From assembly GCA_024291935.2 (NCBI GenBank), contig CM044322.1, positions 21,203,405-21,267,404 on the forward strand: 64,000 nucleotides of DNA, written 5' to 3'. Position 1 is the first letter of the stretch. Every line of letters begins with the position of its first letter. A program made the position numbers and the translations under genes. Under the pieces are notes generated by a model. It searched no databases. It was not told the DNA's origin and saw only the letters and a program-made list of their open reading frames with translations. Below, one piece after another: positions 38,201 to 50,640 of this stretch. Origin of the DNA: Okapia johnstoni. Lineage: Eukaryota > Chordata > Mammalia > Artiodactyla > Giraffidae.

Positions 38201-39714
38201 TTCAGGCATTCAGGGTTTTTTTTTTTTTTTTGGCCAAATTTTTATACAATCTGTGTTAGTGTTTTCAGAATATTTTTATTTAAATTGACTGTCTTTTTCA
38301 GTTTGAACTTATTTTAGCTTTATCTTAGATGAAACTGCCAACAAAACCATGGGTCTGAAGTAATAGTTCATTATTTCAAAACAGGCTAGGAAAAAAAAAA
38401 CATTTTATGAATAAAAATGTTTCAGACTTTTACCAGCCATTGCCGTGCCATTAACCAGGAACACTAGATGGGCTGCAGGTACTGTGCCTTGGGAAGCCCA
38501 GCCTAGATGACCTTCAAGTTGTCTCCAGCTCATACATTCTAGGAATATGAGAGTGAAGGATGTATGGGACAGTAGCAATCCCTGGTTAAAATAGACTTCA
38601 GAGTAATATATAAAGAAACTTTATTCCATCCCCTGAAGCAACTCTACTCTTCTTTTTTCCATTTATGAGTGTGAGATGAGGATCTATGGGGTCAGGGGTG
38701 GGCTTCTGTGCCTATAGGTTGGGTTGATGGACCCACTCCTGCCCTGGGAGGGAGCTGTCACTTCCCATGGTGCCGATCCATTGAAAGGAGTTTGGTAACT
38801 GTGACCCCTTTCCTGTAGCCCACTGGGACTACTCTGCAGTCACCCTGGAGTCTTGCTGAACTGCTGGCCCAGGGCCCCTGTGCTTAGCCCCCTCTGCTTC
38901 TCATAGTCCCCAGGGAGTCTTCCTAGATGTGCCCCATCTTGGCTAGCAGAAAGTGCTCCAGGATGGAGTGATCCTTGGACCATGTGAGGGATCAGGTCAT
39001 GGGAAGGGACCCAGCGTCCAGCTTGGGGGATTTGGTAAGAGGAAGTGTCCCGCAGAGCATGAGGAATCACCTCTAGAGGACTTGGGGTGTTCTAAGAAGG
39101 GGATCTTTATCCTCCTACCTAAAATGACTTCAGAGGCAGAGGGATTCCTGGCAAGCACTGCTGAGCCAGTGGTTTTGTATTTACTCCTCACCTGACAACC
39201 TCAGTTGCCCTGTGAGCCCTGTTCTCAGGACAGAAGTTAGGGAGAAAAATCTGGTTTGGAAGGAAAAGTCCTGACAGGATAGTGGACCTCGCTTTGCCGA
39301 CTGATAGTGCAGGGACTTACAGGGCACCTGCCAGTCTCCCCTTACTAGTGGGTTCTCTGGTTCTTGGAATGGGGACCGGGACAAGGCAATGCTGGATTTC
39401 CACCAGGAACCAGGAAGTCACACGATGTCCTCTCTGAGGCACTGGACATTCAGCTGTCTTCCTCTTCCCTGCTTCCCTCTCCTGCATGCTGTTTGTGAGT
39501 TCCTTTACCTCTTTGTTCAAGCTTGGATTCAATGTGAATTTTTACCTAGTTTCATCTAATGAAAAAAGTTGGAGTGGGAAGTGGGCCATGTAACTATTTC
39601 TGTGTGATACTGTGAGCACATTCAAAGGTCTATGTCTACATCCAGACATTTTTCACCAGCATTCGTGCGAAATGCTGCCTTACCCAGGTAACATCATTCC
39701 AGGTCACTAGAGTC

Positions 39715-39975
39715 GCAGGAAATGGCAACCCACTCCAGTATTCTTGCCTAGAGAATCCTGTGTACAGAGGAGCCTGATGGGCTGCTGTCCATAGGTCGCA
39801 TAGAGTCAAACACGACTAAGAGACTTATCATGCATGCATGCATTGGAGAAGGAACTGGCAACCTACTCCATTATTCTTGCCTGGAGAATCCCAGGGACAG
39901 AGGAGCTTGGTGGGCTGCCGACTATGGGGTCACACAGAGTCGGACATGACTGAAGTGACTTAGCAGCAGCAGCAG
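39715..39975 (+). repeat. Bov-A2 dimeric SINE
   Basis: Two Bov-A monomers in tandem. The first begins 'ggaaatggcaacccactcca', the second 'ggagaaggaactggcaacct' after a 'catgcatgcatgcattgg' linker, ending in (AGC)n near 39963-39974. Confidence 0.88.
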
Positions 39976-40034
39976 GGTCACAAAGAAGAAAGGTTGTCCT
40001 TTTGCTTGCGAATCATCCACAGAAACAGAGCATT

Positions 40035-40490
40035 TTATTATCTGGGAACAGAAGGATCTCAATCTTCCTGTTCGTTCTCCGGCCCAGGATCTCCCTTTCT
40101 GCACTATCCTGTGCAGTGTACCTGCCCCGGCCTTGGCATTGTCCTCTTGTGCCTCGTTTCCTTCCATGTGTATGTATGCAAATCATACCTATCTATTATG
40201 TCCTCCCTTAAACATCACCCCCTGGCCACCTCCCCTGATCTCTCAGCCAGAGACCGTGCCTTCTTCTTGATTTCCTATGGCTGGACCACCAGGAAAAATT
40301 TCTCTGAGCGCCTCTCATGGCTGGTATCTATCTCTTTACAGTGTGTTAGAATTTTGATGACTCTTTTCTTCTCTACTAGGCTCCTAAATGGCAGGATCTG
40401 GTCTGAGTCTGATTCATCTTTGTATTTCTTACAGCTACCAGCACGACGCTTCATACAAGATACATCCCCAGTTGGTGTTTGTGGAATGAA
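40035..40490 (+). repeat. L2 LINE remnant
   Basis: Ends with the L2-like 'tcctaaatggcaggatctgg' and 'gcttcatacaaga...gtttgtggaatg' order, preceded by pyrimidine-rich L2-like sequence. The 211-codon open frame at 39994-40629 lies over this relic and shows no protein family I know. Confidence 0.45.
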
Positions 40491-40559
40491 TATTATTTGT
40501 TTGCATCATGTGTTTTCCCCTTGGTCCTTCCATCTATCTCTGTCTCCAGCCCTGGCTTC

Positions 40560-41010
40560 TCTCCCTCAAGCTTCTGACTTACAGATCTGTCTGTATGCGG
40601 GTGTCTCACATGCATTCCGAACTGCATGAATTGGGTGAAATGTAGCATCTACCTTCCCCACCACCCTCTCCACCTCTTGTGTTCTCTGGCTCTCTTGGGC
40701 GAGGACTACCAGCATCATCCCCTTTCCTCCCTCTCCCTCCTCATTTGGTCTGGCACCAAGCTCTGCTCATTTGATTTTCCGAAAGTTTCTAGAATCCCTC
40801 TCTTCTTTGCCTCCCCACCACCACTGCTGATACGGGTCCCCCATCACCTCTCACCTGACTGCTGCAGGAGTTTTCTACCTGTTCATTCTACCTGTTCTAC
40901 CTGCTGCATTCTGATTCTATCCCCTCAAAACCCTCCTCACTGTCACCGAGCTGTTCCTAGTGAAATCCAGCTTCGACAGTGTCCATCAGTGAGATGCATG
41001 GGATTGTTCC
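40560..41010 (+). repeat. Possible further L2 LINE sequence
   Basis: Pyrimidine-rich sequence with L2-like pieces ('catcacctctcacctgactg', 'aaccctcctcactgtc'). The family call is weak. Confidence 0.3.
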
Positions 41011-41162
41011 TCCACTCTGGAGGGTAAATTCTGAGATGCTGCAACTCTCATGAGCTGACCCTCCTCTCCCACTGCTCCTTGCTGTGTCCACTCTCTCTTC
41101 TAGCCACACTGACCAGCTCACTCATCTTTCCTGGACCTCTCTTGCTATTTAATACATTTATT

Positions 41163-41371
41163 CCCAGGTGGCACTAGTGGTAAAGAACCCACCTGCCAAT
41201 GCAGGAGACATAAGAGACATAGGTTCAATCCCCGGTTGGGAAGACCCCCTGGAGGAGGGCATGGCAATCCACTCCAGTATTCTTGCCTGGAGAATCCCAT
41301 GGACGGAGGAATCTGGCGGACTACAGTCTATGGGGTCACAAAGTCCAACACAACTGAAGTGACTTAGCATA
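41163..41371 (+). repeat. Bov-tA SINE (tRNA-derived)
   Basis: 'aggtggcactagtggtaaag', 'aacccacctgccaatgcagg', then 'ggagggcatggcaatccact' to 'cacaactgaagtgacttagc'. Confidence 0.88.
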
Positions 41372-42661
41372 TGATTTCACTGTAGTTTTGAAATGTCTTT
41401 CATCTCCTCCAAACTGCGTCACTTCTAATGACGCTTTCTAAAATTTGCCCATGACTTCCTCTAGGAGGGGCTCCTGAGTCCCCTTCCCTCTAGCATCGGT
41501 CCGGCCTGGGTAATCCCTAGTGCATATTTTGGCCCTGGTCCCCATCCCTATGGGAGGCTGTCTTCCCAGAATGTGATGGCCTCGCACTGTATCCCAGCTG
41601 TGGGCCTGGCCGAAAGGGACTCTGGGAATGAAGAGATGACCCCATGAGAAAGGCGGGGCAAGCTGGGCTCACAGAGGCCAAAGGGCCAAATGCCTGGGAC
41701 GTGGCACTGCCGGGACTGGGCTCAGGTGCTCAGTCGGTGCCCCTTGCTGTGTTGCAGGACCTATGGGGGCTGTTCTCCCCAGGGCTCCTCTCTGGATGTT
41801 GGGGCTCCTTTCCCTCCGCTAAACCCTCCCCTCTCCTCCCTCCACATCATCATGGAGAAGGAACTCAGGGAAGACTGACACACACACCAGCACTGGCCAG
41901 GTCACAAGACCATCTCTCTATATGTAATTATACTAAATGTTTGTTTTAACTGACACTAGGCAAGGTTGCCGTGAAAGATTCTCAGAGTGAGAACTTCAGT
42001 TGTGAGTATTACATGGCGTATCATGAGGACCGAGGTGGTATCACCTGATGTTGTACAATGAAGAGGCCTCCCCCCACCCACCCCCCGGAACCTGAAGATA
42101 CAGCAGTCCCTGATCCAGCCTTCTGGGCAAAGCCAGGTTCCTAGGGGGGGGAAAAATTTTTTTTTTTTTTTTTTATCCTGTCCTCAGTGGCTGTGTTCAC
42201 ACCTCTGCAGTTTGCAGCCACAATGCCATGACCTCATCAATTGTAAAGTATAGCAAGTGAATTTGATACTAATAATAGGTAAAGTGCTGAAATTTGTGAC
42301 TGGTTTCTTTTTTTCCATTAGAGTGGAGTCAACGTTATAAATGACCTGTAATAAGGTCATTCGCACTCAACTTGCATTCTGGTGCAGCTTCTTGACTGAG
42401 AGAGGAAAAAAAATGGAGTTACGGCTGGTGCTGGGAGTACGTCAAACCCTCGGTGTGCCTGTGGGGTCTATTCAGGGTGCAGCCCACATTTGTCATGGTG
42501 TGGTGGCAGAGAGAATTGGTGCAAAGTGCTGGTCCTGACAGTGTGTGGCCCTCTTGCTAAGGCAAATTTAATTTCTCTAACTGCAGAACAGAGTGAGCAA
42601 GAACTTCTCCATCTTACTTGTGGTCACTCTGCAAAACTAGAAGCACAAATGTAAACATATG

Positions 42662-42666
<5 letters not shown>

Positions 42667-42698
<32 letters not shown>
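42667..42698. repeat. (TA)16 microsatellite
   Basis: An uninterrupted run of 16 TA units directly beside the 3' end of a reverse-strand Bov-tA. Probably length-polymorphic. Confidence 0.95.
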
Positions 42699-42700
<2 letters not shown>

Positions 42701-42701
<1 letters not shown>

Positions 42702-42900
42702 GTTGTTTCATCACTAAATTGTGTCCGACTCTTTTGCCGCCCCATGGACTGTAGCCCGCCAGGCTCCTCTGTCCATAGAATTTTCCAGGCAAGAATACAG
42801 GAGTGAGCTGCCATTTCCTTCTCCAGGGGATTGACCCAAGGAGTGAACCCACATCTCCTCCATTGGTAGGTGGATTCTTTACCACTTAAGCCATCTGGTA
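42701..42900 (-). repeat. Bov-tA SINE (tRNA-derived)
   Basis: Reverse complement: 'aaattgtgtccgactctttt', 'tgtagcccgccaggctcctc', 'agctgccatttccttctcca' and the tRNA-derived end 'gattctttaccacttaagcc'. Confidence 0.87.
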
Positions 42901-44006
42901 ATACAAAAAAATGCATCTATTATTAAAAACAAAAAATGCATAATTATTAAAAACACAAAAATTGAAACTTTATTTTCTAGAAAAGGAACTTTTTTTTTAC
43001 ACTATTCTTTTTGTAAAGCACATAGTATAGCTCTTCTATGATTAGGTACTAAATAGATGTTTTAAGATGTGGTAACAGATGTCTTTGACCCCTCTGGTGA
43101 TGAGACTATTCATGCGGAGCTCTGTGGAGAACAGCATGAACAGCCAGAACCAAGCACAAGTCAGTTCACTTTTACTAGAAAAGCATTGCTGTCAGCTTCA
43201 GTGAGCCCTCTGCCGTCTCCCGATTGCTTGCTAATAGTACAGAAAGATCCGAGCTAGAATGAGGCTGGGGAGGTAGAAGCCATCACGCTTTCTGAAAACA
43301 CAGTTGATATCCTCTGGATGATGGGTCTGTATCATGGACCTCCCATTTAAATATCGCCGGAGTGAGGCAGCAGACACCCTACTGCAACTGACTTCTTCCT
43401 GGGAGGGTCTCCAGCCAAGGGAGCGTCTGAGGGTTGGCCAAGAAGCCAGCTGAGAAAAGAGGGCTTCCGGATGGAAACCTTAATTCTGAGCTGATGGTAT
43501 AGACGTCATGCTATTTGTGCTTCATCAGCTTCGCCAAGCCAGTTGAACGTGGCTCCCTGTAATGAATCAAGCACTGCACTGTTGACGGAGGGTCAGTTCT
43601 AGGCGGGGCCCTCTGTGAAGGCTGAGGCTGTAGAGAGTTTTTAAGCCACGGTCTCTGCCTACAAGTCTAGTCAGAGCTATGTTATGGGAAACAGCAGAAC
43701 TGGGGATTGGAGATTAATTAAGAAAAGCTCTTATGTGCTTTCAACATTGGTAGAGAATGGCATGTCTGAGGATTAGAGTAATCAAAGTAGGTTTCAGGAA
43801 GGAGAGGAACTTATGCTGGGACTTATTAGGGTGTGAAGGACTGAGGTAGAAGTGGGTGGGAAGGGCATGTCAGAAAAGGGAGAGGACACAGAGGCTCAGA
43901 GATGAGCATGGACAATGCTGTTACCCTGTCCTGTTCTCTTTCTGCCCCTCCCTCCCTTACAGTTGAACTGAATGCTAAGAATAGGGAAAAAAAAATCACT
44001 ACTGTT

Positions 44007-44170
44007 GGGGGTCTCCCCGCTGGTCCAGTGGCTAAGACTCTGCACTTCCAATGCAGGGGGACCCAGGTTCGATCTCTGGTCAGAGAACTAGATCCCACAG
44101 GACAAAACCAAGAGTTCTCATGCCTCAACTAAGACCCGGAACAGTCAAATATATATTTTAAAAAATAAAT
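44007..44170 (+). repeat. CHR-type SINE with 14-bp target duplication
   Basis: 'gctggtccagtggctaagac', 'cttccaatgcagggggaccc', 'aggttcgatctctggtcaga' and an A-rich tail (atttt...aaaaaataaataaat). Flanking repeats at 43993-44006 (aaatcactactgtt) and 44171-44184 (aaatcactactatt) differ at one position. Confidence 0.87.
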
Positions 44171-44834
44171 AAATCACTACTATTAAAAAAGTAGAAAAGT
44201 GAAAACTCATAAATGCCATGATTCAAATTCAGTTGTAATGATGTTGCAGCCTGGCTGGGAATGGCCTCCATGGGGTCAGGAAAACATGCCTGCTTAGGGT
44301 AGAGAATTATGCATTTGCTCGGTGGATGATGCCTGCCTCATTCAGTTGTCTTGGAAGCAGGAAACCCTGACTGTCTTTGTATCACGTGAGCATCTCTGGT
44401 CAGATCAGCCTGACCTGTGGATTCACTCTGCGTGATCAAGCTGCTGATCAGTAAATCAAAATAATAGCAGAGTTCCGCCTTTTGTCACTTTCCATGGGTG
44501 GGGTAAGACAGAGACGGGTTCAACTTCCAACTTCCCTGTACTCTGGCCTGTCTTTGCTGGCAAGCACTGGGCCTGCACCCAAGGTCCTGGTATGTATCAC
44601 TGGTGTCTGGACAGGACCAAAGCAAGTCATGATCAACTAGTGAAGAAATCAAGCTTACAGGTGTCAGGTTCCCTACTCCACCTCATCAGCCTCCACCCAC
44701 CCACCCAAAGCCTGATAAAAGAGAAATCCTGGGAAACCAGAAGAACAGAGCTGACAGCATGCAGAGAGGCTCTGGTGGGTGGGATGCCAGCGAGGGAGGA
44801 GGCTGATCAGGGCCGATGTTGTATGTTTTTTAAA

Positions 44835-45065
44835 TTAATGATGGGAAGGATTTAGAGACTTGTACAATGGCTTTGCCAGCAAAAACGTAATTAGCTGAAG
44901 ACAATATGCTGCTGATGTTGGAACTGGTGGTTTAATGAAGCCTGCCCTAATGAGAACGTCAGTGTCTTGCTCAGAGATTACCTTCACAAACCAGGCCTCT
45001 TCTCTAGATTTTGTGCTTGATTAGTTCCAGAGAAAAATTGAATTATAATAATTTAACAGCGAGAA
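44835..45065. promoter_or_regulatory. Candidate conserved noncoding segment
   Basis: Repeat-free, with 'aattaatgat' near 44835, 'cgtaattagctga' near 44887, 'ggtttaatga', 'ccctaatgag' and 'ttgattagttcc'. This dense set of TAAT-type cores is typical of developmental enhancers; conservation was not tested. Confidence 0.25.
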
Positions 45066-45461
45066 ATAAGAGCCACAGCACTTGTATGGCCCAAGAAGAG
45101 ACCCCTTTGACTGTCAATCTTCCCTCTCCTTCCCCTCTTTGCTGTCAGACAAAGCTTACTGGCAAGGAGTGAAGGGTTTGGGAGGAATTTTAATGTTTGA
45201 TACAATAGTTGTGTTTGTACATCTGCATCGCCCCTGGTCTTTGATTCTCTCACCTGTTCCTTTGCTACAGTTCTTCAGCTCTATTATGCATATCACTTGA
45301 GTTGCAGCTGGAGTGTTACAGAGATGTGACCGTGGATGCCTGTTATTCTCCTCAGTGTTGTGGGTCAAATAAGTTACAGGTTAGAAGAGCTTTATGAGCA
45401 GAAAGCCATGAAATAGGAGTTTTGCTAACCTCTGTATTTGATCAGCATTAAATGAGTTGCA

Positions 45462-45680
45462 GGTCTTCCCTGGTGGCTCAGTGGTAAAGAACCCACCTGC
45501 CAATGCAGGAGACGTGCGTTCAATCCCTAGGCCAGGAAGATCCCCTGGAGAAGGAAATGGCAATGCACTCCAGTATTCTTGCCTGGGGTAACCCCTAGAC
45601 AGAGGAGCCTGGTGAGCTACAGTCCATGGGGTCGCAAAGAGTTGGACACAACTTAGCGACTAAACAACAACAACCACCAC
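45462..45680 (+). repeat. Bov-tA SINE with 12-bp target duplication
   Basis: Complete copy from 'cttccctggtggctcagtgg' to 'cttagcgactaaacaacaac', flanked by 45450-45461 (aaatgagttgca) and 45681-45692 (aaatgatttgca), one mismatch. Among the best-preserved SINEs in the window. Confidence 0.92.
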
Positions 45681-46394
45681 AAATGATTTGCATTGGGAGT
45701 AACCATTATCATTGTTCGGGTCTTAATGCAAAATATGACCTGCAGGGTTTCACCTCCCTTTTCCAAATCCGTTGGTTAGTAGTCTTTTGATGATCTGACT
45801 GATGTAGGTTCTAATTTCCCTGAAAGTGATAAAGTCCCACATTTTCTCCCCAGTCTGTCTTCTACATGTGTTGTTGTATTATGGAACATGTCTACTGTTC
45901 CTCTTAGGGCTCTGGCCCCAGAACAAGGGCTTGCAGACAGTAAAAAGACCTGAGTTTGCGTGCAAGTGTGGCATACTGTTCTCGAGGAAATAGTTGAGCA
46001 TCTGTATCTGTTGACCCAGAAGGTATTTGATTTCATTTAGAAAACATCCACCCAAGAATAGATGTCTCCATAGGTTTTCTCTTCCAATGTCAAAATGACA
46101 GCCCGGTAAGTATGGCCACCCTTGGCACAATTAAATTATTGCTTGAAATTATGTATTTAGTCAACCCAGTGATCACATTAACTGATCAGTTTAACTGAAG
46201 AAGATTGGGGGCATCTGGAGTAGGCAGTGAAGACAGTACTGAGTGTAGACATTTGGGAATCCTTATGGAATAACCCTAAGAGTTAGGTGTAGGAGCAAGA
46301 CCCTTGGGGTTTAATTTAGAGAAGATGTAAAGTTAGGGAAATGTGGCCCAGGCTACAGTGCTGGGCCCCTTTCTACTCAACAGGGTCATAAAAC

Positions 46395-46605
46395 AGCATC
46401 GTTAAGATCAGTGATCGAGTCTCTGTTTGGCCTCGTAATACCATGTAAACTTGGGCAAATTGTTTAACACCTCTGATCTTCTGTTTCCTCATCTAAAAAT
46501 GAAAATGGTAATTTATACTACATATATTTATTGGTAGGATTAAATAATGAATGTAGTTCACCATTCATTGTGTTTGGCACACAGTAAATACTTCACACAT
46601 GGTAG
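46395..46605 (+). repeat. MIR SINE
   Basis: Sense MIR: 'taaacttgggcaaattgttt', 'cttctgtttcctcatctaaa', 'ttggtaggattaaataatga' and 'gtttggcacacagtaaatac'. Confidence 0.65.
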
Positions 46606-46995
46606 TTGTTATTATTTCCTCTCCATTGTACTGATACTATAGGAATAAGGCAGTGTGTATGTAGAATTGCAAAATAAGGCAAGAATTCAGGGAAGGAATT
46701 ACACATACCTATTGGGATTGCTATAGGAAGCTGAGAACTGCTTTTATAGTGGTTTGTAGCTTCTGAAATCTTTACAAAGCTAAGCATCAGATCTGTAGGA
46801 TTATCACCTCTCTGAGTACAGACATGGAGCCAATGGATGTTCTGCTATGAAAGAGAACCCTGGCAGGGCTCCTGAACACTTGACTAGACCCTCCCTGCCA
46901 CACCAGACCTCGTGGCAATCATGATGATAAGGTTGGACCTTTGTGTGTGGGACGGAAATATGATCGAGGCCCACACCTATGTGAAGGGCCTTCCA

Positions 46996-47130
46996 CCTGT
47001 CCCCTCACTAAGAGGCATCTCCTGAATCCTGCACCCTTTGATGGTCCATCTCAGTTGTTAGCTGGGGAGGAAAAAGACCTTTCAAATCTTCCCTGGTTTA
47101 GAGAGTGATAGTGATGAATATGTACCCAAG
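46996..47130 (+). repeat. Local duplicated segment, copy 1
   Basis: 135 bases from 'cctgtcccctcacta' to 'gaatatgtacccaag' recur in the same orientation 1,090 bases downstream (48086-48220). I count three substitutions and no gaps. It is not one of the repeat families I recognise. Confidence 0.93.
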
Positions 47131-48085
47131 TCAGGGAGATCTGGACATGTCAGCTTTTTTCATCTAAAGTCAGTGGAGCTCCCACAGGCCATTGGAATCC
47201 CCATAGGGGTCTTGCATAAGGTCTGCTCTCAGCGACTAGTTGTTAATGTTGATTTTCATTTGCTCAGCCCCAGCTGCTGCCCACAGAGCTGTTAGGTCTG
47301 GGAGACCTGCTCTTATCGCCTTGGGCTGGGCTGCCTGATGTCTGGGGGAGATGGGAGGAAGAGGTATTTAACTACTCCATTATGGTCAGAGAGAAAGAGG
47401 GTTAAAGTCTAGCGGTCATTAGCATAGAGGTGCCAGCTGCCTCTTCTGTTACTTGTTCAATAATTCCCTTAATGTTTGACCCTAATGGAACAGATTATTG
47501 TTATTATTTTATTTCACCAAGATCACCTACTGCATAAAAACAAAGAGGAAAGGGGGAAAGGAACGTGGCCAAGAATAGGCATGGAGAATTATCCAGCTGG
47601 AGATATTTGTTTATTGGCTTCATGCTCGGCTTGTGAAGTTCTGACGGGCTGGGAACCTGTCTCATACTGCTCTGCCCATGGGTTGCTGAGGCAGCGACCT
47701 GGAGTGCTTTTGCTTCTGTGTGGGCCCTTTTCTCTCCCAGCCTGCCCGTCATGCACAGTGTACACATTTTTGCACGTGTATGCACACACATACCTACACG
47801 GTGGGTCACACATGGGGCCAGACTCTCAACACAGCACTAACTGGGGGCCCATCCATAATGTTTGACTCAGCAGCAGCATCTCTCAGAAATTTGCTAAGTC
47901 TACATCCAGAGGGAGTGGAAGACCTCAGCTTTGCCCTGGTCACCTGGTCATTCCTCTTGGCTCTCTCACTCGGCAGTGATCTATGAGGGTAGCCTTGGGC
48001 CTGGAAAACCCAGGCAAGCTACTTCTGTCACCCTGCTTCATCCAGCTCCACTAGACCTCTGCCTTCTCATTAAGGCAAACTGTCC

Positions 48086-48220
48086 CCTGTCCCCTCACTA
48101 GGAGGCATCTCCTGAATCCTGCAGCCTTTAATGGTCCATCTCAGTTGTTAGCTGGGGAGGAAAAAGACCTTTCAAATCTTCCCTGGTTTAGAGAGTGATA
48201 GTGATGAATATGTACCCAAG
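48086..48220 (+). repeat. Local duplicated segment, copy 2
   Basis: Second copy of the 135-base segment at 46996-47130. Immediately after it, 'atatgtaccca' is repeated once more in a short form (48229-48239), which suggests slippage or a complex join at its 3' edge. Confidence 0.93.
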
Positions 48221-49138
48221 CAGGCAAATATGTACCCAGGCAGATACCCCAAGCTAGTAGTGATCAGAGAGCTCTGAGCTCCTTATGAACAAATGTACTC
48301 CCTTGCCTTCACTTTAGGACAGCAAAGTCAAGGCTCAGAGGTAAGAAAAATCCCAAGAACGAAAAAAGCAACTCTATAAAAAGAACCTGAAAGAGGACAA
48401 CTTGAAATAGCCCAAGCTGACTCCAGCACGCTAGCCTCCAGCCACTTTCCCTGCAGAGCTTCAGGCTCTCATTAGATGAAACTCCTGAAGCCTCATAAAG
48501 AAATTGAAGACAAAATTACCAGATTAAAGAAGAAAGAATGTGATCAAACCTAACAGAATCAAAACTTTTAGACCTGGGAAAAAAAAAAAAAAAGCGCTTA
48601 AGTTGAGTTTCCTCTTGAAAAGAACTTTGTCCTCATAGCCATCTTGAATTGGGAGAGCCCTTGGATATCAACCTGCGTAACCTGGGAGGGCTCTTGAGCT
48701 TAGAGTTTGTCTCTTGTTTATGTATGGAAGGTTGTCTAGTCCCTGTCTTTATCATCAAATGGCATTTTAATGAGAAGTCTTGGGGAACATCATTATGTCT
48801 TCCCTACATTTTAGATGCTTGGATCTAGAGAGTTGGGGAAGGGGTTCTGAAGCATCTCATGGCAGCAGGACCCAGTGAGAGACTAACCATGCGGTGTGGG
48901 TCTGTCCCCTTCCAGTGGGATGTGCAATTCTTGTCAGAACCCCCAGAGGAATATTGAAGCCTCTTAATTAACGTGGTGGCCCATGGCAACTGGCAAGCAT
49001 TTTCACATGGTTAAAGACTTCAGCAAACCCTCAAGAGGAGGTAAAGTTCCTAATAATTTATAAATCGAGCCCACTACTTAATATGCTTAACATGTAGCTC
49101 TTGTCTTCCATTTGGGAAGGAGATGGGCAGAGGATCTG

Positions 49139-49352
49139 TCTTAGTCACTTCAGTCCTGTCCGTCTCTTTGTGACCCCATGGACTGTAGCCCACCAGGCTC
49201 CTCTGTCCATGGGATTTTCCCAGCAAGAATACTGGAGTGGGTTGCCATTTCCTGCTCCAAGGGATCTTCCTGACCCAGCAATCGAACCCACATCTCCTGC
49301 ATCTCTTGCATTGAAGGAGGATTCTTTACCACTGTGCCACCAGGGAAGCCCA
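49139..49352 (-). repeat. Bov-tA SINE (tRNA-derived)
   Basis: Reverse complement: 'cttagtcacttcagtcctgt', 'ccatggactgtagcccacca' and the tRNA-derived end 'gattctttaccactgtgcca' then 'ccagggaagccc'. Confidence 0.9.
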
Positions 49353-49691
49353 TAAAGGGGATAATGGATTTCTATTGACCAGCCACCACAGAGAAGAGAA
49401 TCTTCCAGAAAAGCAAACCAAGGGGCTTTCTATTCTAGTTTGGGGACTCCTGGCAGTAAAGGGATCCTGAAGGTCAACGTGTTACTACAATTTCAATGAC
49501 ATCTTCTGATTTCCAAGGCCTTATTGTGCCTTTGGGGAAGGTGGTACATCTGCTTATCAGGGCTTCACTGGCTGGATGAAGTTGATACCCCACCTCTAAA
49601 GGATCAGTTCTTTGATCTGTAGTTTCTGGCATTGCTGGGCAAGAAGAGCTCACAAATATTTTTTTTCCACCGTTAGTTTACCAGTTTGTGT

Positions 49692-49917
49692 GGGCTTCCC
49701 AGGTAGCACTAGTGGTAAAGAACCCACCTGCCAATGAAGGTTAGACATAAGAGACACAGGTTTGATCCTTGGTTTGGGAAGATCCCCCGGAGGAGGACAT
49801 GGCAACCCATTCCAGTATTCTTGCCTGGAGAATCCTGCGTACAGAGGAGCCCAGTGGGCTGCAGTGCATGGGGTCACAAAAAGTTGGACGCAACTGAAGT
49901 GACTTAGCACACACACC
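49692..49917 (+). repeat. Bov-tA SINE (tRNA-derived)
   Basis: 'gggcttcccaggtagcacta', 'aacccacctgccaatgaagg', then 'aggaggacatggcaacccat' to 'caactgaagtgacttagcac'. Closely related to the copy at 41163-41371: both share the 'gacataagagaca' variant in the tRNA part. Confidence 0.9.
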
Positions 49918-50479
49918 CACATTACCAATTTAGAACTGTTTTCATTTTGACAGGGGTCAGTGTTATAATAAGAAAATTTCCAATTTGGAAGAGTCAATGC
50001 ATTTCTTTTAATGATCTCCTTTGATAGATGAAAGCAGGGGTAGGTTCAAAGAGGCTGTCAGATGCCCAAAATTGTGCTGCTGGTTAATTCTGCTGCTTTA
50101 TTGGTGACCTTCTTGCTACTAGAAACTCAGTGTAGTTTTTTCACTGGACTCAGAGAAACGTAGGAGTGGATGGGACCTTGAACATCATTGATTCACTTTA
50201 CCCATTCCCTACCCCTGGGATATTTTGATCTAGATTAGAAAGTGACCAGCATTGCCATATGGTCTTACACAGTTTTTCTCCTCTCAGTCTGTCTTCTTTG
50301 AAAGCTAGAGACAGATAGGAATGATCACTGTCATATATGAAAGAGGGCCTTTGCCCTAGACCTCTGGGCTTTGTTTTGGGGAAAAGTAGGTGACACAGGC
50401 CGCCAAACTTGTCTATTTGATTCTTATTTTTTTTTAACCACCATTTAATTCCTATAGGAATATAATTTGAATTCAGTGT

Positions 50480-50640
50480 ATCCAGTTGCCTTGAGGGATA
50501 ATTAATTATGTCTCAGTTTCACTCTTCTGATTATTCCTAGGGCCAAGCAAAGCTTTGAAATGTGAACTGATTGATTGGCTGCAGCCCCTTGACAGATGGT
50601 AACTGGAAACTTAATCTCAGCTTTCCCATTTCCCTGCCAA
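50480..50640. promoter_or_regulatory. Candidate conserved noncoding segment
   Basis: Repeat-free. It contains 'gataattaattatg' near 50498, 'tgattgattggctgc' near 50567 and 'ttgacagatgg' near 50589, resembling homeodomain, PBX and MEIS/TGIF sites in close order. Function and conservation unknown. Confidence 0.25.

Noticed and set aside
39994..40629. Open frame of 211 codons, the longest in the window
   Set aside because: It overlaps L2-like LINE sequence, resembles no protein family I know, and has no exon-like splice structure supporting it.
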